DNA of 64,000 nucleotides from Paenarthrobacter nitroguajacolicus (GCF_007786235.1 NZ_VNFK01000005.1:62001-126000); one strand, 5' to 3'; shown: positions 44,765-53,568, counted from the first letter of the stretch. Numbers and translations: made by a program. Notes: a model not told the origin generated them from the sequence alone.

Positions 44765-45840
44765 GTACGGCGATCCGCAAACATGGTGTGCACGCGGCGA
44801 CTTCGGTGCCGGACGGATTGGATGCCTCGGTCCTGGACAAGGTGGGCAACACGCCGCTGGTGAAGTTGGAGTCCCTGAGCCGTGGGCTGGGCAGCGCCAT
44901 CCACATCAAGCTCGAGTCCGAGAACCCCGGCGGCTCCATCAAGGACCGCACGGCGCTGAGCATGGTGCGGGCGGCTGAGAGATCTGGTGAACTGCGGCCT
45001 GGGGCGACCATCGTGGAGAGCACCTCCGGGAACACCGGCATTGGGCTGGCCCTCATTGGGCACCTGACCGGCCATCCCGTGGTGGTGGTTACGGGCGACA
45101 CCATTTCGCAGGAGAAGCTTGCCGCGCTCCACAATTACGGTGCCAGGGTGATCCTGACTGATTGGAATGCGCCGTCCGAGTCGCCGGAGAACGCCCGGGC
45201 CGTGGCTGCCCGCATCACTGCTGAGACCCCTGGCGCGTGGCGGCCCATGCAGTTCGACAACCCTGCCAACCCCGCCGCGCACTATGAAACCACTGGACCG
45301 GAAATCTGGGAGCAAACCGGTGGCTTGGTGACACACTTCGTGGCTGGCATCGGGACCGGCGGGACCATCAGCGGGAACGGCCGGTTTTTGAAGGAGCGCG
45401 TTGCTGCCTTGCGACCGGGTGGGCACGTGGAAGTTGTCGGCGCCGACCCCTATGGCTCCGCCTACAGCGGCGGTCATCCCGGCGAGATCCTGGTGGACGG
45501 AGTGGGCAACTCCTGGCCGCAAGCCGAGTGGCCCAAGATCTTTGACCGCTCCATCGTTGACCGCTTCCTGCGCATTCCTAACGACGAGGTCTACACCACG
45601 GTGCATCGGCTCCTCGACGAAGAAGGTCTCGCGCTGGGCCCGTCGTCCGGCCTCGCGGTGGCAGCCGCTGTGCGGGTGGCGCGCGCCGCACCCCACGGCT
45701 CGGTGGTGGTAGCCATAGCCCCCGACGCCGGCACCAACTACCTGAGCAAGGCCTTCAACCCGGTGTGGCTGGCAGAGCACGGAATCCGCCTCGCCGCCGA
45801 CGTCCCCGCCGCCCGGGACATCCAGGACATCCAGGGCTAG
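44761..45840 (+). CDS. PLP-dependent cysteine synthase family protein
   Basis: The 359-residue protein is a fold type II PLP enzyme with the cofactor Lys61 in NPGGSIKDRTALS, STSGNTGIGLALIGHLTGHP for the phosphate and carboxylate, and GIGTGGTISGNGRF. The GGSIKDR variant resembles cystathionine beta-synthase and SbnA-type enzymes more than CysK. No CBS domain follows. The GTG at 44761 overlaps the lyase stop (GTGA) and sits seven bases after GGGGAGG; an adjacent GTG at 44758 would add one residue. It probably builds or cleaves a beta-substituted alanine in the pathway defined by the trio. Confidence 0.86.
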   Translation: MSTAIRKHGVHAATSVPDGLDASVLDKVGNTPLVKLESLSRGLGSAIHIKLESENPGGSIKDRTALSMVRAAERSGELRPGATIVESTSGNTGIGLALIGHLTGHPVVVVTGDTISQEKLAALHNYGARVILTDWNAPSESPENARAVAARITAETPGAWRPMQFDNPANPAAHYETTGPEIWEQTGGLVTHFVAGIGTGGTISGNGRFLKERVAALRPGGHVEVVGADPYGSAYSGGHPGEILVDGVGNSWPQAEWPKIFDRSIVDRFLRIPNDEVYTTVHRLLDEEGLALGPSSGLAVAAAVRVARAAPHGSVVVAIAPDAGTNYLSKAFNPVWLAEHGIRLAADVPAARDIQDIQG

Positions 45841-45922
45841 GACGCTCTCTCACATCCCACCCGTTTTTGGTGGACGCTCTCTCACTTCCCACCCGTTTTT
45901 GGTGGACGCTCTCTCACATCCC
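45841..45922. repeat. Tandem repeat, 32-bp unit, about 2.6 copies
   Basis: The unit starts GACGCTCTCTCACATCCC, continues ACCCGTTTTTGGTG and repeats at 45841-45872, 45873-45904 and partially at 45905-45922. The copies differ at one base (CACA/CACT). It begins immediately after the stop of the cysteine-synthase-like gene. The CCACC...GGTGG ends can pair into a hairpin with the T-run, so each unit could weakly terminate transcription. Confidence 0.85.
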
Positions 45923-45980
45923 GTCTGCACCGCGCTGAGATCATTCCTGCTGCCGTGAATCGTTGCGTTAGGCTCCAACC

Positions 45981-46463
45981 ATGCCCGAACAGGAAACAAA
46001 ACCACGGCTGGCCGGCTATCTGGACAAGCAACAGCCCGACCTTTATGCGACGCTAAGCCACTACTCCCAGCAACTCGTCGACGAAGCTGACCGGCTTGGT
46101 ATCCAGCGACGCACCCTCGAACTCATCAACTACCTGTCCTCGCAGATCAACGGTTGTGCCTTCTGCCTGGACCTCCACCATCGCCGAGCTTTGAAATACG
46201 GTGAAACGGAACAGCGGCTGTCCCTGGTTGCTGTGTACAGGGAAGTGCAACTCTTCGAACCGGCCGAGGTGGTGGCCATGGAGATCGCCGAGCAGATCAC
46301 CCGCATGAGTTCGTCGCGGCCCAGCCCCGAGCTCTTCGAACAGGCGCGGCAATACTACAGCGACGAGCAGATCAGTGTCCTCTGCATGGCAGCGATCGGA
46401 ATCAACGCCTTCAACCGGCTGTCCATCCTGAGCGAGCACCCGGTGCGCGCGGCCAAGAAGTAG
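45981..46463 (+). CDS. Carboxymuconolactone decarboxylase/AhpD-like protein
   Basis: This 160-residue all-helical protein has the AhpD/CMD active site: Cys59 and Cys62 in NGCAFCLDLHH with His66, preceded by RRTLELINYLSSQI. Such proteins reduce peroxidase partners or act as alkylhydroperoxidases. It lies 140 bp downstream of the cysteine-synthase-like gene on the same strand, separated by the tandem repeat, so it may or may not share that transcript. Confidence 0.88.
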   Translation: MPEQETKPRLAGYLDKQQPDLYATLSHYSQQLVDEADRLGIQRRTLELINYLSSQINGCAFCLDLHHRRALKYGETEQRLSLVAVYREVQLFEPAEVVAMEIAEQITRMSSSRPSPELFEQARQYYSDEQISVLCMAAIGINAFNRLSILSEHPVRAAKK

Positions 46464-46474
46464 CAAGACCTGCG

Positions 46475-46568
46475 CCCCCACCATCTACTTTGGCGGCTGG
46501 GGCCGCCTCGACCCGCCCCTCTGGAGGGCGTGTCGAGGCGGCCGGCGATTCAAAGTAGGTGGTGGGGG
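46475..46568. repeat. 94-bp intergenic palindrome
   Basis: The 5' arm CCCCCACCATCTACTTTG pairs with CAAAGTAGGTGGTGGGGG with a single wobble. An inner GGCCGCCTCGAC/GTCGAGGCGGCC stem and a GCCCCTC/GAGGGC tip extend the cruciform. It separates convergent genes ending at 46463 and 46593 and can serve as a bidirectional terminator. A diverged relative may lie at 62721-62812. Confidence 0.85.
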
Positions 46569-46592
46569 ACCGGGGTCGGGAAGCCGCGAATA

Positions 46593-48047
46593 CTAAGCGT
46601 CGACGACCTTCTTGAGCGACCGGCGTCGGCCGTATTTGAAGTAGAAGAACGCGTAGCAGGCCCCCACAAAGGGAACACCGAAGAGCAGCGCTGCCACTTG
46701 ATTGGGGTCGAACGCGATGCCGATCAGCGAAACAACGCACAGCGCAAAGGCGAGGATCGGAACCAACGGGAACAGCGGAGCCTTGTAGGCCAGGGTGCTC
46801 AGGTCGCCACCGTTCTTCACGAAGGTCCGCCGGTAGATGAAGTGCGAGGCGACGATGGACATCCAGACGCCCACCGTTGCGAAACCCGCCACGGAGACGA
46901 GCACCAGGTAGACGGTGGCTGGCGCCACCACGCTGCTGATCAGCGACGCGAGGCCGCCGAGCATGCTCACGCAGAGGGCAACCATGGGGATGCCCCGCTT
47001 GGTCAACTTGCGGAACGCCTTGGGCGCATGGCCTTCGTCGGCCAACGAGAAGAGCATGCGGGCGCAGGAGAAGAGCCCACAGTTGCCGGCCGAGAGCAGC
47101 GCAGTGATGATCACGAAGTTCATGATGTCCGCTGCATACGGGATGCCGAGCATGGAGAAGACCGTCACGAACGGGCTCTCGTCCACGCTGACTTTCTCGT
47201 AGGGAATGGTGGCCGCGATAACCGTGATGGCCCCGACGAAGAAGATCAGCAGCCGGATGACCGTGGTCCGCATGGCCTTGGGGATGTTCGCGCCCGGGTT
47301 GGCCGTTTCGCCGGCAGCGACGCCGATCAACTCGGAGCCGGAGAAGGCGTAGAAAACGGCCAGGCACGTGACGAAGACACCCGTGAAGCCGTTCGGGAAC
47401 AGTCCGTCCGAGGTGGCGAAGTTCTCGCCGAATGACGGGTAGTCGCCCGCGGCAAGGGGATGGAAGCCTGCCAGCGCAGCGCCGCCCAGGATGATGAGGC
47501 CGACGACGGCGGCGACCTTGATGAGCGCGAACCAGAACTCCGATTCACCAAAGACACGCGATGAGATGGCGTTCAGTGTGAACAGGACGGTGGCGAACAC
47601 GAAACACCAGATCCAGACGTCGACGCCTGGGAACCAGCGCTGCATGAGTAGGCCCGCTGCGGTGAATTCGGAGCCCAAAGCCACCGCCCAGCAGAGCCAA
47701 TACAGCCAAGCGGTAGCAAAACCGGTGGCTGGGCCGATGGTTCGGGCAGCGTAGATGTGGAAAGCGCCTGACACGGGGAACGCTACGGCGAGCTCCCCGA
47801 GGCATGCCATTACCAAGTAAACGACTACGGCGCCGATGAGGAAGGCAATCACGGCACCCAGCGGGCCGGCAGTTGCGATGGTGTATCCGGAACTGACGAA
47901 CAGGCCTGAGCCGATGACGCCACCCATGGCGATCATCACCAGGTGCCGGGCCTCCATGGACCGGCGGAGTCCTGGCTGTGAGGCGCCAGTCTGGGACTGT
48001 GCCTCGGTTGCCGATGCTTCGGCTTTTGTGGGGGAGCTGAGTCCCAT
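46593..48047 (-). CDS. Amino acid permease, S-methylmethionine permease-like (MmuP)
   Basis: The 484-residue APC-family transporter has 12 hydrophobic segments. Its N-terminus (RRSMEARHLVMIAMGGVIG) and long stretches such as CLGELAVAFPVSGAFHIYAA, LYWLCWAVALGSEFTAAGLL and PYAADIMNFVIITALLSAGN resemble E. coli MmuP closely as I remember it. S-methylmethionine uptake would fit the sulfur-related surroundings. No mmuM homologue is seen in the window. GGAGGG precedes the ATG. Confidence 0.86.
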   Translation of the reverse strand: MGLSSPTKAEASATEAQSQTGASQPGLRRSMEARHLVMIAMGGVIGSGLFVSSGYTIATAGPLGAVIAFLIGAVVVYLVMACLGELAVAFPVSGAFHIYAARTIGPATGFATAWLYWLCWAVALGSEFTAAGLLMQRWFPGVDVWIWCFVFATVLFTLNAISSRVFGESEFWFALIKVAAVVGLIILGGAALAGFHPLAAGDYPSFGENFATSDGLFPNGFTGVFVTCLAVFYAFSGSELIGVAAGETANPGANIPKAMRTTVIRLLIFFVGAITVIAATIPYEKVSVDESPFVTVFSMLGIPYAADIMNFVIITALLSAGNCGLFSCARMLFSLADEGHAPKAFRKLTKRGIPMVALCVSMLGGLASLISSVVAPATVYLVLVSVAGFATVGVWMSIVASHFIYRRTFVKNGGDLSTLAYKAPLFPLVPILAFALCVVSLIGIAFDPNQVAALLFGVPFVGACYAFFYFKYGRRRSLKKVVDA

Positions 48048-48301
48048 GTTCCCTCCGGGAAGTTAGCCAGCAAAGTCTGAAGTAGTGCCAGGAGGACGTG
48101 ATCCAACTAACACGAGAACAAGATTCATCACATGACGGACGGCCAATTCAAGGAGGATAAGAAACGCGATTTCACGCGCAAACCGCCCAAGGCCGAGACT
48201 AAGATTTGCTAATCATTGAGTCATGCGAGCGATTACTCTACTTGCGACCTGCTAGGTTCCAAGCGGAGCTTCGTAGGCAGCCGCCTCCGAAGCCGAGTGA
48301 T
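48048..48301. other. Intergenic region upstream of the permease
   Basis: This 254-bp stretch holds the permease leader with its GGAGGG site. I see no convincing gene, RNA or operator in it. It is more AT-rich than its neighbours, as expected for a promoter. A 26-codon frame at 48132 has no ribosome binding site. Confidence 0.5.
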
Positions 48302-49243
48302 TTACTCGATCCCCGCGAACAGTTCATTCAATTCTGCGGTGAGTTGTTTGCGCACGGCCGGGGTGCCGATTTCCTTGCCGTTGATGTGGTTGACCGGGGC
48401 GATCAAACGGATGCTTGAGATGAGCCACACGGCGTCGGCATCGAACAGGTCCTGCGGCACAAGGGGTCCGTAGCCAAGCTCCCAGCCGGCAGCTTTCGCC
48501 GCCGCGAACAGCGCCCCCTGCGAGGTGCCCGGGAGGATGCCACTGTCATGCTGCGGCGTGATGAGGCGCCGGACAGTCCGGACTGAACCGTCGCCGTCGT
48601 CGACTGTTTCAAGGTGGGCCAACAGCACAGTGGATGTCGGCCCTTCCAGGACGCGGCCGTCGGTGGAAGTGAAGATCGCGTCATCGGCGCCCTGTTTGTG
48701 GGCGTAGCGCAGCGCAGCCATGTTGACGGCGTAGGAGAGCGTCTTGGCGCCCAGCAGCAGCCAAGGCGCGCGCTCACCGGCTTCGGTATCGAAGCCGCGG
48801 TCCAACAGCACGACGTCGATACCCGTCTCGCGTTGCCGGCGACTCCCTGCGGGTGAGGGCGAAGCCTGAACCCAGCAGGTGGGGCTGGCGGCGCCTTCGA
48901 CGCCGCGGGTGACGATCAGCTTGACGACGACCTCGTCCTCCTCCGGGGTGGGGGCGGGGTGGACATTGCGGAATTCGTTGATGGCAGTGTCGATCGCCTT
49001 GCGCCACGCGTCCTGCTCCGGGAGTGCCAGGTCCAGTGCTGCCGCGGAGCTGCCCAGCCGGTTCAGGTGTGCCTGGACCTTGCGGGGACGTCCTTGGACA
49101 GCCAAAAGGGATTCGAAGACGCCGTCGCCGCGCGTGGCGCCCAAGTCCGTTGCCATGAGCTGGGGTTGGCTGGAGTCGGCGATTCGGCCGTTTTCGAAGG
49201 CGGGGTCCAGGAAAACAAGGACCGTCGGAGCAGGTGAAGTCAT
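48302..49243 (-). CDS. pabC: Aminodeoxychorismate lyase / class IV aminotransferase
   Basis: The 313-residue protein is a fold type IV PLP enzyme, with ATRGDGVFESLLAVQGRPRK near the N-terminus, Lys167 in GAKTLSYAVNMAALRYA as cofactor lysine, and DAIFTSTDGRVLEGPTSTVL. PabC converts aminodeoxychorismate to p-aminobenzoate for folate. A branched-chain or D-amino-acid aminotransferase role is the alternative, but the PabB homologue at 50833 on the same strand supports PabC. Confidence 0.85.
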   Translation of the reverse strand: MTSPAPTVLVFLDPAFENGRIADSSQPQLMATDLGATRGDGVFESLLAVQGRPRKVQAHLNRLGSSAAALDLALPEQDAWRKAIDTAINEFRNVHPAPTPEEDEVVVKLIVTRGVEGAASPTCWVQASPSPAGSRRQRETGIDVVLLDRGFDTEAGERAPWLLLGAKTLSYAVNMAALRYAHKQGADDAIFTSTDGRVLEGPTSTVLLAHLETVDDGDGSVRTVRRLITPQHDSGILPGTSQGALFAAAKAAGWELGYGPLVPQDLFDADAVWLISSIRLIAPVNHINGKEIGTPAVRKQLTAELNELFAGIE

Positions 49244-49330
49244 GCCCCCAGCTTAGTGCGGACCCGGTGGAGGGGACTTTGCCGGATAGGCTGTGGTCAC
49301 TGTTGTTCATGAACTGTGGGGGTTTGTCGG

Positions 49331-50803
49331 GTGCTCTTTCCTTTTCCGTTTGGCCAGGAGTGGACCTGGTTACTGGGCGTGTGGGCCATTGCGGAAGTCA
49401 TCATGCGCATAGTGTTGCTGGGCATCATTCCCGGTAACCGACGCCCCACCACAGCCATGGCCTGGCTGTTGGCTGTGTTCCTGATCCCTTCCGTGGGTTT
49501 TGTCCTGTTCCTGCTCTTTGGAAATTTCAAGCTGTCCAAGCGCCGGCGTGAGCAGCAGGAAGAAGTCAATCGACGCGTCCGTGCTGTCACCTCGGACCTC
49601 GCGGACCCCGTGAGCGTCTACTCCGGTCCGGAGTGGGTGAAGTCTGCGGGGGAACTGAACCATCGGCTCGGTTCGCTGCCCATGGTGGACGGCAACAAGG
49701 TGGAGCTCATTCCCGGATATGAGGAATCCATCAAGGCCATGGCCCAAGCGGTCAGCGGTGCCAAGAGCTACGTCAATGCCGAGTTCTACATCATGAGCAG
49801 CGACTCCGTGACGGACGAGCTGCTCACCGAACTGGAGAAGGCAGCTGATCGGGGTGTCACCGTCAGGCTGCTCTTCGACCACATCGGAACACTGCGCGTC
49901 AAGGGGTACCGTCGCCTGATCCGTAGGCTCAAGGCAGGCAAGATCCAGTGGAAGCGGATGCTCCCGCTGCTGCCCATCCACGGCCAATGGCGACGCCCGG
50001 ACCTCCGGAACCACCGCAAGATCATGGTGATCGACGGCGAGGTTGCGTTCACCGGCTCGCAAAACCTGATCGAGCCCTCCTACAACAACCCCAAGCACCA
50101 CAAGGTGGGCCGCAAATGGGTTGAGCTCATGTCCCGCCTTGAAGGCCCGATCGTGGCCACGCTGAACGTCGTCTTCGCCACGGACTGGCTGAGTGAAACG
50201 GACGAGTCCCTGGAAGACCAGCTGCGCCTGCCAACCCAGCCGTCGCCGGGTAAGGTGACGGCGCAGGTGGTACCAAGCGGGCCGGGATTCGCCACCGAAA
50301 ACAACCTTCGCCTGTTCAATACGCTCATCTACTCGGCACAGCACCGAATCTCCATTTGCAGCCCGTACTTCGTGCCCGACGACTCATTGCTGTACGCCAT
50401 CACCACAGCGGCGCAGCGGGGCGTGGACGTTGAGCTCTTCGTGTCCGAGAAGGGCGACCAGTTCCTGGTCCACCATGCGCAGAGGTCCTACTACGAGGCC
50501 CTGCTGGAAGCTGGAGTGCGTATCTACCTGTACCGGGCTCCGTACGTCCTCCACGCCAAGCACTTCACCATTGATGACGAGGTGGCGGTTCTTGGCTCCA
50601 GCAACATGGACATGCGCTCCTTCTCCCTGAACATGGAGGTTTCGGTGATGCTCCTGGGTGCCGAAACCGTGACCCTCATGCGTGCCGTGGAGTCCACGTA
50701 TCGCGAGGTGTCCCGTGAGCTTATGTTGGATGACTGGATGGACAGGCCCCCGCTGGCCAAGTATGTGGATAACGTGGCCAGATTGACGGCCACGCTCCAG
50801 TAG
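49331..50803 (+). CDS. cls: Cardiolipin synthase
   Basis: The 490-residue protein has two N-terminal membrane helices (WTWLLGVWAIAEVIMRIVLL, TAMAWLLAVFLIPSVGFVLF) and two phospholipase D HKD motifs: His228-Lys230-Asp235 in NHRKIMVIDGEVAFTGSQN and His408-Lys410 in LHAKHFTIDDEVAVLGSSN. It joins phosphatidylglycerol units to cardiolipin at the membrane. The GTG at 49331 is chosen because GGGGG lies eight bases upstream; a GTG at 49316 is also in frame. It is flanked by the minus-strand pab genes. Confidence 0.93.
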   Translation: MLFPFPFGQEWTWLLGVWAIAEVIMRIVLLGIIPGNRRPTTAMAWLLAVFLIPSVGFVLFLLFGNFKLSKRRREQQEEVNRRVRAVTSDLADPVSVYSGPEWVKSAGELNHRLGSLPMVDGNKVELIPGYEESIKAMAQAVSGAKSYVNAEFYIMSSDSVTDELLTELEKAADRGVTVRLLFDHIGTLRVKGYRRLIRRLKAGKIQWKRMLPLLPIHGQWRRPDLRNHRKIMVIDGEVAFTGSQNLIEPSYNNPKHHKVGRKWVELMSRLEGPIVATLNVVFATDWLSETDESLEDQLRLPTQPSPGKVTAQVVPSGPGFATENNLRLFNTLIYSAQHRISICSPYFVPDDSLLYAITTAAQRGVDVELFVSEKGDQFLVHHAQRSYYEALLEAGVRIYLYRAPYVLHAKHFTIDDEVAVLGSSNMDMRSFSLNMEVSVMLLGAETVTLMRAVESTYREVSRELMLDDWMDRPPLAKYVDNVARLTATLQ

Positions 50804-50832
50804 CCCTCAACAGAGGAAATCACCTCGGGAAA

Positions 50833-52911
50833 TCAGCCGGGAAATTCAGCGCCCAGCGTGGACAGCACCCCGAATGCCTTGGTCCGGATTTCCTCGTACT
50901 CGTCGTCGGCCACGGAGTCAGCTGTAATGGCCCCGCCCACGCCGAGGCTCAGCGTTGGTCCGTCGGCACCGTCGGGGTTCACCACCAGGGTACGGATCAC
51001 CACCGCGAGGTCTGTTGCCGCGTTCAGGGAAAAGTAGCCAATGGCGCCCGAGTAGATGCCTCGTGGCCCCGATTCCAGCTGATCCAGGATGTCCATGGTG
51101 CTGATCTTGGGCGCTCCCGTCATGGAGCCGGCCGGGAAGGCAGCCGCCACGGCTTCGGCTCGAGGGGCCCCGGGACGTAGGTGCGCATCCACGGTGCTCA
51201 CCATTTGGTGGACGGTGGCGTAGCTTTCGATCACGCAGAGTCGGCTAACGGTGACGGATCCCGGGATGGCGAAGTGGCTGAGGTCGTTGCGCAGCAGGTC
51301 CACGATCATGATGTTCTCGGCGCGGTCCTTCAGGGACGTCTCAAGGTCGTGCCTCAAGGCATCGTCCTCATGCGGATCAGCAGCCCGGCCCCGGGTTCCC
51401 TTGATCGGCTCGGCGCGCATACCGCCGTCGGACAGGATACGGAGGAAACGTTCGGGCGATGTGCTGGCCACCACAAGTTCGCCAAACCGGAGGTAACTGG
51501 CGAACGGAGCCGGGTTCCGGCGTCGAAGGGCCAGGTAGCTCTGCCATGGATCAAGGTCCCCGGCGGGCGCTTCGAGGGTAGTGGTCAGGCAGACCTCATA
51601 GGTGTTGCCTTCGCTGATCTGGTGCTGGGAGTCGGCGATCTTGCGCTTGTAGTCCGTTGCGGAATCCCTGCTGGCGAACTCGGGGGCAGCGGACGCCGGG
51701 ACAGCGGACGCCGGGACAGCGGACGCTGGGACAGCGGCTGAAGCGGCACCGCCGCCTGCGTCAACGCCACCGGAAGCCCCGACGACGGCGGCGCGCGCCT
51801 CGCGGAGCCACGCATCGGCGTCGGGCGCGTCCAGAGCGAGCAGCCACACGGTGCGCTCACGGTGGTCCAGCACCACGGCCCGTCCAGCGAAGAGCAGGGC
51901 AGCGTCAGGGGTGTCGGACTGGACGTCGTTGCCGCCGGTTTCGCGCTTGAGTTCGTAGCCCAGGAAGCCGAGCCAGCCGAGCGTGAATTGACCGTCGTAG
52001 CCGCGAGGTGCGCGGACGGCCCGGCGGCCCCAGACGGAATCGAGCCAGCGGAAAAATGGCCCGGACGTGGTCACCGTGGCGGTGCCTGCGGTCACCTGGG
52101 TAGCCCCGGACCGGTGCAGAACCGACTGGCCGTACGTGCCGCCGTCGTCGGCCAGGATGCTGAAGCGGCTGCGGGCAGCGGCCTGGGACCTGCCGGCGAC
52201 CACCGAGGCGTTGGAGGAATCGAGCCAGGCGGCGTTCGCCGAGCGGCCGTAGAGTGCCTCGAACAGCAGCGCCGCGTCAGGCGTTGCATCCAGACGCTCG
52301 GAGCGAAGCTGCAATCCGCGTCGTGCGCTGAGCTCGGGTGAGAGGATCGCCGCGAGCGGTGGCAGATACATGAGGGCCTGCAGGACATCGTCCGGCGCGC
52401 TTCCGTCGGCGAGATTCCGGACGTGGACGTCTGCAGCGCTGACCACCGAATCAGCCTCAAGCCAGTCATCCTCTTGGGCGGCCCAGCTGTCCCAGTACGG
52501 TTCGTAGGTGCTCCCGTCGCGCGTCAAAGCACGACGACGGCGATCGTCGCCGGGGGACTCGACCCACACCACGGCGTCCAGCATGGATCGGGCTGCGTCC
52601 GCTGCCGCTCCCACGCCTTCAACGATGACGATCTCGGCGGGCAGCGTGACGTTGAGTCCGCCGTCGTAGTGCTTTTCCCAATCCCAGCTGGTCCATTCCG
52701 CGGCCAGGCCTTCGCTCAGCGGCTTGAGGACCGTGGCGACGTAGCGCTCAATGCCCGGCATGAGGCCATTCCAGCCAGGGTAGATGTCCTCCAGGTGGAA
52801 GAGCGAGACTTTGTGGTGCTGCCGTAACCGGGCCGCCAGTTCAACGGCCAGCGTGGTCTTGCCTGCGCCGGACCTGCCGTCAACAGCGATGATCACGGGT
52901 GCAGGGGTCAT
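50833..52911 (-). CDS. pabB: P-loop kinase domain fused to aminodeoxychorismate synthase component I (PabB)
   Basis: The 692-residue protein has an N-terminal P-loop NTPase domain (about 1-190) with Walker A GRSGAGKTT at 12-20, LFHLEDIYPGWNGL and VIVEGVGAAADAA, resembling uridine-kinase-type enzymes. The rest is a chorismate-binding domain: ASTSPERFLRILSDGG, EPIKGTRGR, AENIMIVDLLRNDL, FPAGSMTGAPK. The Lys in PIKGTR is typical of PabB and is Ala in TrpE, so p-aminobenzoate synthesis is favoured over tryptophan. An Ala/Ser/Val/Pro linker with an in-frame 15-bp repeat lies in the middle. The ATG overlaps the stop of the phosphatase gene (ATGA). Confidence 0.86.
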   Translation of the reverse strand: MTPAPVIIAVDGRSGAGKTTLAVELAARLRQHHKVSLFHLEDIYPGWNGLMPGIERYVATVLKPLSEGLAAEWTSWDWEKHYDGGLNVTLPAEIVIVEGVGAAADAARSMLDAVVWVESPGDDRRRRALTRDGSTYEPYWDSWAAQEDDWLEADSVVSAADVHVRNLADGSAPDDVLQALMYLPPLAAILSPELSARRGLQLRSERLDATPDAALLFEALYGRSANAAWLDSSNASVVAGRSQAAARSRFSILADDGGTYGQSVLHRSGATQVTAGTATVTTSGPFFRWLDSVWGRRAVRAPRGYDGQFTLGWLGFLGYELKRETGGNDVQSDTPDAALLFAGRAVVLDHRERTVWLLALDAPDADAWLREARAAVVGASGGVDAGGGAASAAVPASAVPASAVPASAAPEFASRDSATDYKRKIADSQHQISEGNTYEVCLTTTLEAPAGDLDPWQSYLALRRRNPAPFASYLRFGELVVASTSPERFLRILSDGGMRAEPIKGTRGRAADPHEDDALRHDLETSLKDRAENIMIVDLLRNDLSHFAIPGSVTVSRLCVIESYATVHQMVSTVDAHLRPGAPRAEAVAAAFPAGSMTGAPKISTMDILDQLESGPRGIYSGAIGYFSLNAATDLAVVIRTLVVNPDGADGPTLSLGVGGAITADSVADDEYEEIRTKAFGVLSTLGAEFPG
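51685..51737. repeat. 15-bp in-frame tandem repeat within pabB
   Basis: About 3.5 copies of GACAGCGGACGCCGG (one with a T) encode repeated Pro-Ala-Ser-Ala-Val units in the linker before the catalytic part of PabB. Copy number could vary between strains without breaking the frame. Confidence 0.85.
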
Positions 52912-53468
52912 GACATAGAGGTTACCTGCTGGTGCTCCGGGGCTTTGGCGCTGTCCGCGGCCGCGATCGCTGCCTTGGCGTGCTGGACGATCCCTGGGAT
53001 GGCGGCCTTGATCAGCGTCCAGGTGTTGTCGAAGTCTGTGTGGCCGCCGTACCAAGGGTCCTCGATGCCCAAATCAAGGGAGCTGCGGCCCGCCATGCGC
53101 GGGTCGAAACTACGGAACATCCGTACTTTCTCCAACGACGCGCGGTCTGGAGCGCCTTCCTGGAGCCAGCCGAAGTGGTCTACATCGAGCGCGAGGATAA
53201 GGTCCCTCTCGGCGAACCATTCACGCCTCCACTGTCGGGCGATGTGGTCCTCGGAAGCTATGTGCTGGGCCGTCAGGACGCGGGCGGCTCGGGGGTCAAT
53301 GGGATGCCCCACCTCGTACCCTGTGGTGCCCGCAGAATCGACTGCTACCAGCTTGCCGAGCCCCTCCGCTTCAAAGGCTTCGGTGAGCATGAGTGCTGCC
53401 ATGGGCGAGCGGCAGATGTTTCCAGTGCAGACCGTGATGATGCGGTATGGGCTCGACGTTGAGTACAT
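52908..53468 (-). CDS. Low molecular weight protein-tyrosine phosphatase
   Basis: This 186-residue protein has the P-loop CTGNICRS (Cys14-Arg20) near its N-terminus and the distal general-acid loop IEDPWYGGHTDFDNT. It dephosphorylates tyrosine (or arginine) residues, and in Actinobacteria such enzymes often act on cell-wall or capsule kinases. Its stop overlaps the start of the PabB fusion by four bases, an unexpected partnership. Confidence 0.93.
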   Translation of the reverse strand: MYSTSSPYRIITVCTGNICRSPMAALMLTEAFEAEGLGKLVAVDSAGTTGYEVGHPIDPRAARVLTAQHIASEDHIARQWRREWFAERDLILALDVDHFGWLQEGAPDRASLEKVRMFRSFDPRMAGRSSLDLGIEDPWYGGHTDFDNTWTLIKAAIPGIVQHAKAAIAAADSAKAPEHQQVTSMS

Positions 53469-53568
53469 GCTGCAAGCATGGGTGATAGCACCCCTCCTTG
53501 GCTAGGGGGCCACTACACATGAAAGTCATTTTTGGTGTCGAATCTGTCACATAGTCCGCTATTGCGGC

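Noticed and set aside
45841..45922. Possible CRISPR array
   Set aside because: The repeats are directly adjacent with no spacers, fewer than three full copies are present and no cas gene is nearby.
48132..48212. 26-codon frame starting MTDGQFKED
   Set aside because: There is no ribosome binding site and no coupling to a neighbour, so it cannot be supported as a gene.
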